From the NCBI GenBank assembly GCA_035610365.1, contig CM069433.1:194130760-194194759 (forward strand): a stretch of 64,000 nucleotides of DNA. Reading direction: 5' to 3'. The notes beneath the pieces were generated by a model. That model searched no databases, was not told the origin of the DNA, and saw only the letters and a list, made by a program, of their open reading frames with translations. The stretch comes from Aquatica leii (lineage: Eukaryota > Arthropoda > Insecta > Coleoptera > Lampyridae). Of this stretch, positions 55,606 to 64,000 are shown one piece after another (position 1 is the stretch's first letter; each line of letters begins with the position of its first letter). The translations under genes and the position numbers were made by a program.

Positions 55606-55694
55606 GTGGCGATAACGGCAGCTTCCTTCATTTCGGCAACTTCCTTGACCATAAAAGTAACAGTCAATAGATTTTTCTGACTTGATATTCTCCT
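55606..55694 (-). pseudogene. Gypsy copy D CCCH zinc finger, intact motif
   Basis: 55606-55662 on the minus strand encodes CYFYGQGSCRNEGSCRYRH without a stop. Spacing is Cys-x7-Cys-x5-Cys-x3-His with all ligands present. This shows the finger was a functional part of the family; the stop in A and in C arose later. It is in line with the macro-domain end NYQPRRIS-QKN upstream and with CTAAGGAGGGGGCAG polypurine sequence downstream. CCCH fingers of this type commonly bind RNA; the target here is unknown. Confidence 0.8.
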
Positions 55695-56124
55695 TGGTTG
55701 GTAATTACAGATCAACACTTGGACGCCTGTTCTTCGGAAGACGACTTCCAACATGTTTCGAACTTTCCTCTAATTCAGTTGATCTAAGCCAAAATCAAGC
55801 TTGGGTACTGCCAATTTCTTAACATGGTGGAACTCCATTTTTCTCTTGAGATTCCATAATGTTCGCCACAGATTTTTGTATAACGGCTTGGTACGTGAGT
55901 ATTTTGGTGATCAAATAGAAAACGAAGGGTCTGTCACCACCTAGTCCTAAAACTTTTCTGACTGCCGGTTGCTGTCTTGGTAATTCATCTAGCTGACCAA
56001 ACTTCTTTTTAAACACGACTGCAACCCCTCTAGACATGTCAAGATCCTTGCTCACGCAATGTGCGATGGCGTAATTTTTTTGTGTTTGGAACAGGTCTTG
56101 TTGTTCCTCGGTGGTAACTCCGAA
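55695..56124 (-). pseudogene. Gypsy copy D macro domain (TARG1/OARD1-like), best-preserved copy
   Basis: An open run on the minus strand (56157 down to 55819) covers FGVTTEEQQDLFQTQ, AIAHCVSKDLDMSRGVAV, VFKKKFGQLDELPRQQ and RPFVFYLITK. The Lys of LITK (codon 55903-55905) falls where OARD1 has its catalytic Lys84. A 2-bp deletion just after it shifts the frame. In the next frame follow KPLYKNLW, KKLAVPKLDFGLDQLN (Asp codon 55782-55784 = OARD1 Asp125), a stop, and MLEVVFRRTGVQVL. Both catalytic positions are therefore retained, unlike copy A. In OARD1 this pair hydrolyses ADP-ribose ester bonds on acidic residues; the same activity is inferred for the parent. Confidence 0.87.
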
Positions 56125-57060
56125 CCTAGCTTTTCCAGAACCTCCGTATAAGTTCATAAACTTCTCGAACTCTATTCCTTCGATTCTGGTTCTACTGCTT
56201 ATTACTCTGGTTCTGACCTGAACTTGCGTATTGTGATTATCGCCAGCAACAAACCACGTTTTCTTTGGGGATTAAACAATCATACCATGTCGCCAGGTTG
56301 AAACCCACTATTTTGTGCCTTGACGTCATATCTAGTCTTCATCCTTTCGCTGGCAATTTGTGTGTTTTTACGGACCTCTTCATGTACTTCGTCTAGCTTC
56401 TTGGTCAGCTCGCTGACGTAATCTTTCCCAGCAACTTCTTCTTCCTGTCTTTGTCGAAATTGGAGGTAGCATGGCAGTCGTATTTCGCGACCGAGCATCA
56501 CACAGAATGGTGTGCCATCAGATTGCAGATGGAGAGACGTCGTCCTAGTTTTTCTAATTTCCAACAGTCGGCAAACTTCTTGAAACAGCCCACACTCAAA
56601 GTTGCGACCTTGATCGGAGTGTAATTCCAACGGAACTCCAAACCGGCAGAAAAACTATTTTACTAATACGTCTGCGACTGTAGCTGTTTTTTGATTGGGT
56701 ATGGCGTAAGCCTCCGTCTATTTCGTGAAATAATTTATTCCAATAGGATGTATTTATTTCCCGAATCAGATTCTGGGAACGGACCTGCGATGTCAATCGC
56801 TACTCTTTCCAAAGGGTTTCCTACGTTGTATTGCTTCATGCGTGCTTTGCGCTTTTTCGCTAGACCATTTTTTGATGCGCAGACCGTGCACTCACGACAC
56901 CATTTGATGACGTCTTCTTTGCAGTTCATCCAGTAGAATCGTTCTCGCACTTTACCCAATGTCTTCCTAATGCCAAAGTGTCCTCCTGATGTCCCATCGT
57001 GGAGATGCTTCAACACTTCTGACACCCTGCTCTTCGTCACTACCAACTGTAGTATGTTTC
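56125..57060 (-). pseudogene. Gypsy copy D integrase, partly deleted
   Basis: Zinc-binding region HLHDGTSGGHFGIRKTL with KWCRECTVCA at 56840-57000, then RVAIDIAGPFPESDSG (first Asp), LHSDQGRNFECGLFQE (second Asp) and a deletion that removes the Glu segment (TTSLHLQSDG joins directly to TPFCVMLGREIRL). The core ends QPGDMV-stop at 56280, and the GPY/F module is deleted between about 56230 and 56260, leaving only the linker before the macro domain. Confidence 0.82.
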
Positions 57061-57069
57061 CTGTGCCCT

Positions 57070-58140
57070 TGACACTTTCTAGTGTCTTATTAGTAGTCTT
57101 ATTTCAGGATCGTTTTCTTGTTCGCGACGTAACCTACTCATCATCAACCATAACAGTTCTCCAGAAGCATTCAACTTTTTCTTCCAGTCGCAAACAATGG
57201 TTGCAGTCCGCCGGACATGGTCTTCTGGACAAGGCATCAACGTTCCGATTACTGCTTCCGGCACGGTGTTCTGTGTCATAGTCATACTCTTGCAGTCTCT
57301 CGATCCATCTTGCCACTTGTCCTTTTGGGTTACGGAACTGCAGTAGCAATTTTAAAGCGGCGTAGTCTGTTCTCAGTAAAAATTTTTATCTATACAAATA
57401 TTGGTAGAAATGTTAGATGGACTTGACGACTGCTAACAGCTCCCTCCTAGTCACGCAATAATTCCTTTCTGGCCTGAACAAAACCTTGCTAAAATACGCG
57501 ATAACTTTTTCTTGTCCATCTTGAACCTGCGAAAGGACTGCGCCTATGGCCAGATTGCTTGCGTCGGTATCCAAAACAAATTTTTGCATCTTCTCTTAGA
57601 TAACTCAAAATCGGCGAAGTGACTAGAGCCTGTTTTAGTTGATGGAAAAAATTTTCGCAGTCTTCATTCCATCTAAATTCTGCTCTTTCTTCCGTCAATT
57701 TTGTCAAAGGTTTGGCAATATTGGTAAATCCGGGTACAAATCGTCTATAATAGGTGCACAACTCAAGGAAACTTCGGACCTGATGTTTGTCGATTGGTCT
57801 TGGCCATGCTTGCACTGCTCGGATTTTGTCTGGGTCAGCTTTTACTCCATCTCTAGATACGACGTGGCCAAGGTATTGCAGTTCCTTTTTAAATACGTGG
57901 CACTTCTTTGGGAACAGTTTGAGGTTAGCTCCACGTAGTCGCTGGAACACTTTCTTCAAGTTGTTCAAGTGTTCTTTAAACGACCTTCCAACCACGATCA
58001 CGTCGTCCAGGTAAACCAAGCACGTCTTCCGCGCAATATGGTCTCCATCAAACGCTCGAATGTTGCAGGAGCGTTACACAGGCCAAAGGGCATCACAGTG
58101 AACTGCCACAAACCAGTTACAATCTTAAAAGCTGTTTTTT
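57070..58140 (-). pseudogene. Gypsy copy D RNase H and RT, 5' part deleted
   Basis: RT starts abruptly at 58140 within the palm ([23 protein letters not shown] block), then [14 protein letters not shown] with the YLDD box at 58019, LGHVVSRDGVKADPDK and LCTYYRRFVPGF. RNase H has GQEKVI and KWLLQF traces but a frameshift near 57590, and the end HRAGSSNRNVDALSRRPCPADCNHC at 57180-57290. The junction at 58140 joins RT to mid-LTR sequence (TTTTTTC/CGCGGATAAC). Confidence 0.82.
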
Positions 58141-58368
58141 CCGCGGATAACTTCTATTTATCTAAACTGCAACACTTGTTTATATTAAAGTCACGTACGC
58201 ACACGCGATAATCACTTATTTATTTCAATTTGAATAATCTTCTTAATTACGGAAATAACTCACTTTTGATTTTTTTGAACCATATTTATACACTTTCGCG
58301 AAACGTTCGCGATTGTTCTGGAAAATGGATAAAACTTTGAGAAGGCTCTTGAATTTGAGAACGTTTCA
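58141..58368 (-). repeat. Partial 5' LTR of Gypsy copy D
   Basis: Matches the 3' LTR of the same copy from CCGCGGATAACTTC to the terminal GTTTCA. The other half was lost in the deletion that also removed leader, gag and protease. The outer end borders ATAC at 58369-58372. Confidence 0.85.
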
Positions 58369-58372
58369 ATAC

Positions 58373-60471
58373 TAAAAAGTATCGATTTTTGCTAACGTAT
58401 ATAACTATTCTTCTTAATAAGGAAAATTGATAATATTAGAATGTTATTGCAAAAAAAATACATAACTGCTTAACAGTATTAATCAAAATTTAAACATTTA
58501 ATTAATCAGATATTTATCTTTTTGTTTGAAAATACGGTTTAATTTTTTTTATGCACAAACTCAGAATTGTCTCTTTTTGTATTCCACCTTCTTCGTTAGC
58601 TCTGTTCCGTTTCTTTTATCTTTATCAGAGGCGTAACTAAGTGAAAATGCGCTCATGTCTAAGATTGAAAATGTTCCCCCATTAATTAATAATAATTTGA
58701 TTTTGATAGAAACCTTGTCCGTTCAATTGTTAGTAATTTCTTTTTATTTAATTTTATATCGTCGTTGTTACTATTACGCTTTTATTGATTTTACTGAAAG
58801 GAAGATTTTCTACGTATATTGACGGAATTAAAGCAATTCTCAATCTATTTAATAAATAAATAATAATATTAATTTGCTTCGTTGAATGTAAGCTTACACT
58901 TCTTGAAAGTATCAAGAGTAACAAAAATTCTTAATGTAACTATGTTTCTGACAACTGCAGCATTGCTTGACTTGATAGGTGTGGAATTCTTTTATTTTTC
59001 TGCTAGATCTTGGTAATTAATCAGTACGTTTCTGAAGTTTTAATTTCGTTGATTGATAAAGATTTTAATACGTACTCGTATTTGGCTATTGGTTCTAAAA
59101 ATTTAAGTGAAGGATAGATAGGTCTCACCGAGGGTTTACGCTTAAAACGAATATCGGTGGTGGTTTAGTGTCGCTATTTTAGCTGAAGTCAAATCTTGTT
59201 CTTTTAGATTTTCATCAGCGAGCGCACTAAAGCGATTCTTAAAATTTAACCAGTAGTTTATAGTTTTAAACTGTCATGTCGGAAATTAAAACTACACTAG
59301 TATATGTGTTAAGACCATCAAATGACGGTTGACGTAGTTTTTAGTAGTTGGTTTTTATTATTTAAGTTTTAATTTGAATACATATATATATATAAACAAT
59401 AATATAAATAATTGGCCCATTTTTTAACAAATTTCCACTGCTAGATATGTGAGATTTTAGTATTTAATTAATTTTAAATTATAATACACCATACGTTTAT
59501 TGTGTACTAGTATAATTGAAACAACAAAACTTTTTTTATTGTTTACCTAACGTAAAATATTTTGTGAAGAAAATATTTACTTTAACAAATTTTTTTAAAA
59601 TGCACTGAGCGTAAAACGTAACATAGCATAAAATCTGAGTCACAATAAATAATAAATGTTAAAAGTCCAGTTAATTTTACGCTTGAGTTTCAATTTTAAT
59701 CATTATTAACATAAAAGGTAGGAAATAATTTAGTATTATTTGTTAACTTATTTTTATTTAATTTATTAGTTATTGAGGTTGAAAATTAATTTATATAATT
59801 GCAATTACTTACATATCATTTTAATTTATTTATTCGAACGTGGTGTAACCTATTTTCTAGTCAGTTTTGATTAATTGCCAACTAATTATTATACTGTTTA
59901 CAAAAGCACATTTATTTGTGTCATTTATAGATATTTTATTAGTATAAATAGTTACCAATATATAGCGTTCTATTATTTAACAAAACTGCAGGAAAAAACA
60001 ATATAGGTGGCATCAAAAGATTCATAAAAACTTTTTCGCAAAAATAACAGAAATGTTATTGCTAAAACAATATGATTTCTGTTATTTTGCCGAAGATACC
60101 TTTTCAATGATCTATAACTCAATCATCAAAAAGAGCGCTAAAACGGGAAAAACCTACACTATTTTCATCTGTCAAACACTGGAAGTAAACAAGTCGAACA
60201 AACACAAGTATAACAATATTTATTTTAAAGACAATATAAAATAGAAGAAAATTAACAAAATTTAGAGTTAGATATTAAAGTATGAGAATATAATTTGATA
60301 TAATCACAAAGAAAAAATAATTAATCAATGCAAACCTTGTGATTACACGGTCAGAAGCAAACTGCACTTGTGATAATTTTAGCAACTAAGTACACAAATA
60401 AATTTGCATAAATTAATCGTTACGTTTGACACTAACATAAATTAATAGATAATGAAGAGAGTGTTACTTAC
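58373..60471. other. AT-rich sequence, nothing recognised
   Basis: About 2.1 kb without a recognisable gene or repeat; a short TA run occurs near 59380. Confidence 0.5.
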
Positions 60472-60526
60472 GGTTTTCCAGACATGCGATTAGCTAATGG
60501 CATACTCAAACCATTGCTTAAACTTG
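60472..60526 (-). CDS. Candidate small coding exon on the minus strand
   Basis: 55 bp bounded on the minus strand by a pyrimidine-rich acceptor (TTTTTATTACACTTTTAG) and a donor GTAAGTAAC. One frame is open (phase 2 in, 2 out) and reads SLSNGLSMPLANRMSGK, a composition richer than the surrounding AT-rich DNA would give by chance. I do not recognise the protein. A second possible exon lies at 63620-63656. Transcript evidence would be needed; treat as tentative. Confidence 0.3.
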
Positions 60527-61189
60527 CTAAAAGTGTAATAAAAATAGATATATATATGTATAATAATAACACAAGTAAATTAGTTGTCAGTCATCCAATG
60601 ATATTATAAACCGCATGCAACAAGCTTCCAGATGACTTTCACTATTAATATTGTAGGGGTGCCAGTGAGTCTTCGAGATTAATTTGCCATTTTACAAATA
60701 TCCTATCAACTTAAACTCAAATTAGTTCTTAAAATTGGTGTTTGTATTTACTGTTTGCATACGTAGATGTTTTCAATTTATCGACTCGAAAGAGATGTAC
60801 TTGAGAAACATTTTACTACTCCCAAGGACAGACGCGTGGAGGTAACCCAACTCGCCCAGAAAAACGTTCATAGGTAACACATGAATTCATACAGCACGCA
60901 AATTATACCAAAATGCTTTTAACATAACAAATTTAAAAGAAAGTAGGCTTGCTGCCATTAAAAAATGAAACAAAAGCCGAATCATAATCGCGTACTCTAA
61001 ACTTGAGGCACCTGTTTCCTAGTTTGTTTGTTCAAATTCAAAAACTTTTTGAGTTTGTTCTTTAGAAATATCTTAATTATTTACGGTTTTATCCTGAAAA
61101 GTTTCTATCACGTTGTGCGTATTTAGCATAGTTTATGTATAGAAAAGGCATAATTCTCAAAACGCTGAATTTCTTGACATTCTTTTGGT
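60527..61189. other. AT-rich sequence, nothing recognised
   Basis: No recognisable gene or repeat before the transposase relic. Confidence 0.45.
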
Positions 61190-62060
61190 TTTTGGAGAGA
61201 CAATGCATAATGCACTAAAAGCTTGTAGAATTTATCATGGAATATATATGAAAATCGTCAGTAACCAAGTTCCCACATTTTTAGAAGAATATGTAAACGT
61301 TTGTCAGAGACCCGATAATTGAAGATGAGCTATCGGCAAGCATAAGAGTAATAGCAAATAAATTAAATGTAAATCACGTGACAGTTTGGCAAGTTCTGAA
61401 GGAAGAAGCTCTTCGTTCATTTTTTAGGCGAAAAGTACAAGCTTTGGGACCTGAAAAAAATCTTTAGCTAAGATTGTTGTGTTGTCGTTGGTGTTTTTAA
61501 CGTTGCAATATTCAGATGTCTTTTGAAAATTTTATTTTATTTGCAGACGAAGTTTGTTTTACAAGGGACGGTCTGTTTGATCCTTGCAATAATCACCTAT
61601 GGTGTGATGAAAATCTTTATGCAACATTTATTCTTGTGGATCAACAACGTTTTTAAGTAAATATCGATTGTATCGTGAAAATTATTTAAAATTTTTAAAT
61701 AACGTTCTACTAGAACTTCTTGATGACATACAGCTAAACATCAGAAGAAGACTTTCAACATGATGGAGCACAGGCTCACACAACCCGAGAAGTCATAGCA
61801 CTACTAAATAAAGAATATCTAAATAAGTGGAATGGAAAAGAAGCTCTTAATGCGGGCTAGCCCGGAATCTGCACCTCTAGATTTCTTTTACGTCAGATTG
61901 AAACTTCTGTATATTAGACACTAGTAAAAACTGAATTAGAACTGGTGGCTAGAATAGTAGCTGCACCAAAAGATATAAAAAAACAAGCAGGCAGATCTTG
62001 CAAGCGTCTCTTCTACATTAAAACAAGCTGCCGGGTTTGCGTTGCTACGAATGGTAGTCA
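61190..62060 (+). pseudogene. Tc1/mariner-superfamily transposase relic (Mariner-5)
   Basis: In shifting frames: ETRPIIEDELSASIRVIANKLNVNHVTVWQVLKEE at about 61308-61410 is the helix-turn-helix region. FILFADEVCFTRDGLFDPCNNHLWCDENLYATF at about 61533-61630 holds the first catalytic Asp. FQHDGAQAHTTREVIALLNKEYLNKW at about 61758-61830 holds the second. APLDFF-like sequence at about 61880 marks the third. Stops separate the blocks. No inverted termini were found. Confidence 0.75.
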
Positions 62061-64000
62061 TTTTAAAAATCAAATTTAGTCTTTCCTTTTTTGTTTCAAT
62101 GTTCATGTTCTATTTGTTCGTTTTTTGTTGGATTTTTTTGTTTAATGGAAACAACCTTACTTTGTTCTAAATGATTGTTGCAATTTTCAATGGATTATAC
62201 AAATGTTTTATTTTTAAGAATCGATCGAGGGGTTTTTAATACACCTTGTTTTAAAATTTTTGATTTAACAAAATAGAAAATAATTGTAAATACAAATGTT
62301 TTAGAAAACTGAAAAAAAAACTAAAAGTTTTTGTGTTTTTTAAATACTTGTTAAAATAAGGGAGTAATGGCGATTTTTCGAAAAATAAAAACACGCCAAA
62401 CCTATGAACTGAGGCTCTAAATCAAAAATTTCAACTAAGAAAAATTGTTTATTTTAATGAGCTACTGTACTTTTTTTATACATATGTATTTGTTTAGTAT
62501 ATTTTAATTAGAATTATTAAAATGTATCGTCTTGTTGATCTCGAAACTTACACGAAAATTTTATATACTTCCATGTTTAAAATCAAATTTATTAAAATGC
62601 ATGTGTTTATTGAAAAAATTATTCCAACAATAGTAATTTTAAATGCATGATTTTTATTAAGGAATTAAACAAGCAGCTTGCAGATTATAAGCGTGACAAC
62701 GACTCGTATGTTATGTAACTTAACAGTTGAGGAAAAAATATACATTCAATTTACTACATATTTTTGTTAATATGATGTTGGAGTTTTTTAAATTTTGTTA
62801 AAAATATAATTACTCCGTTCGATGACTTTGCTGCGCTTTTAGAAATGCAGTATTCAATTAAAAGAAATGTCTGAATAAAAGCAAGATAAACTAGATTTTT
62901 ACTCAGTGCTCAGCGGTAAGGGGTGAATAGAAATTAGTGAAGAACACAAAGAAATTAGCTTCTAGATTCTTAATCACCCAGCAGCCTATCAAGTTGGTTA
63001 CAAACCTTAATGGTTACTTTTAGGGTTATAACGTCACAACTCTAAAATTATAACACAATATCACATTTAAAGTTGACAAATGTATTATAAAACAAATTAA
63101 AAAATTGCAACGTAAGAAAGCAGTTAATAAAACAAAAAACAAAATAAATGACATACATAATTTAAATAAAATTTACATGAATTTAACACAAAATTGCAAA
63201 ATACAAGCGTTGACGTTAAATTAAACATAAAAAAATGAATGAAACTACCTGAGTAATAAAGTGAGCAAAACAAAAATTAAACAACGAAATACTAATAGTA
63301 AAATTGCAATGGCCGCGCGACGTATGTAATTTTAAAGAAAGTTATTAAAATTTACTTACTAAAATATTAACGGCGCATTTTATAAATGAGGCAAATTTTA
63401 TTTAACTTAAAATTAAACCAAAATACACGAATCTATACTTGTTGATCGGTTAAATTTGTTTACCAACGGCGAATCAATCGCTATATTAATATTTAATTTA
63501 GTTGACAAAATTTCATGTCAAAGTTAGGAATTAAATTCGTTTTGACAAGTTTAAAACTTACACTGAACTCGAATATAATTGCAATGAAATATGTTGCACT
63601 AAATGTAAATCGTAAATACCTGAGGTAAATTGTTTTCTGATTAAAGCTGCGGATGGCTAGATCTAGAAGCTAGACGATTATCTCTGTCTCAAACAATGAG
63701 TAAAAAGTACTCGAGGAGATAATGACGGGTTGATTTTATATAATTTTTTTATTCATATCTTTAGCCGCAAAAATACGAATTTGGAGTATGTCAGTTTCTA
63801 CGATGCAAAACATCACTGAAACATAAAATTAACGAGAACTAAACCTAAAATTTTTGAACTCGCGTATCTTTCAAGCCTAAACAGTTCACGATCTTAGGGT
63901 TTCGAACATCCATCGCGCCACGCGCCGACTCTTAGTTCTCGATATAATTTGTTTTGGAATTTTTACATCACTGCCTTAATAATAACCGCGATCTCTTTTA
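62061..64000. other. AT-rich sequence; one weak exon candidate
   Basis: No gene is recognised. At 63620-63656 the minus strand has an open stretch between an AG and a donor-like GTATTT, which could be another small exon of the same unknown gene as 60472-60526; evidence is weak. Confidence 0.45.

Larger units (their letters stand above)
55113..58368 (-). mobile_element. Gypsy copy D, internally deleted, with ATAC target duplication
   Basis: Flanked by ATAC on both sides (55109-55112, 58369-58372), so it inserted as a full element. Element order on the minus strand: a partial 5' LTR (58141-58368), then, after a deletion of leader, gag, protease and the first half of RT, RT palm to thumb, RNase H, integrase (GPY/F module deleted), macro domain, CCCH finger and 3' LTR (55113-55538). 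The macro domain and finger are the best-preserved in the window. Confidence 0.9.

Noticed and set aside
60053..60244. 63-codon + strand frame
   Set aside because: No family motif, no splice or promoter context, AT-rich composition.

Overview
This is a strongly AT-rich stretch of a eukaryotic genome, almost certainly an insect (order not determinable here). It carries spliced ankyrin-repeat exons of an animal gene, Ty3/Gypsy LTR retrotransposons, APE-type LINEs, Penelope-like elements with GIY-YIG endonucleases, and several Tc1/mariner/pogo-type DNA transposons. No prokaryotic signals were seen. Almost every recognisable protein is a broken transposable-element (TE) product. The only host coding sequence I can support well is two + strand exons (40827-40925 and 41499-41702) of a gene resembling ANKDD1A/B.

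Layout. 0.9-5.6 kb: a very old Gypsy relic (+) split by a 1.9-kb LTR-like insertion with an ACTG target duplication. 8.7-9.2 kb: an interspersed repeat carrying a tRNA-like T-arm, with a second copy at 48.1-48.8 kb. 9.5-11.1 kb: a LINE fragment. 12.1-13.6 kb: a mariner-type element with 155-bp inverted termini. 14.1-15.2 kb: a foldback element. 16.5-23.2 kb: Gypsy copy A (-), complete from LTR to LTR. 24.0-31.0 kb: two related Penelope-like elements head to head, one of them split by a third, composite Penelope-like insertion with a 12-bp target duplication. 34.4-35.6 kb: a mariner-type element. 35.6-38.7 kb: Gypsy copy B (-). 39.4-40.7 kb: a non-autonomous pogo-like element. 40.8-43.6 kb: the host exons and intron. 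43.6-46.8 kb: a second LINE. 46.9-49.1 kb: a transposase relic, a SINE-like repeat, the T-arm repeat, a palindrome and a lone transposon arm. 50.5-55.0 kb: a mariner-type element split by Gypsy copy C (+). 55.1-58.4 kb: Gypsy copy D (-), with an ATAC target duplication. 61.2-62.1 kb: another transposase relic. The rest is AT-rich sequence in which I see nothing.

The most striking content is the Gypsy family of copies A-D. After protease, reverse transcriptase, RNase H and integrase, its pol frame continues into a domain that reads as a TARG1/OARD1-type macro domain (ADP-ribose hydrolase). A CCCH zinc finger follows, and the frame then runs through the polypurine tract into the 3' LTR. Equivalents of the catalytic Lys and Asp of OARD1 are visible in copy D, and the Asp also in A and C. 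All copies here are broken, but the shared architecture suggests that an active parent encoded an ADP-ribosylation eraser. I know of no established description of this arrangement, but could not search for one.
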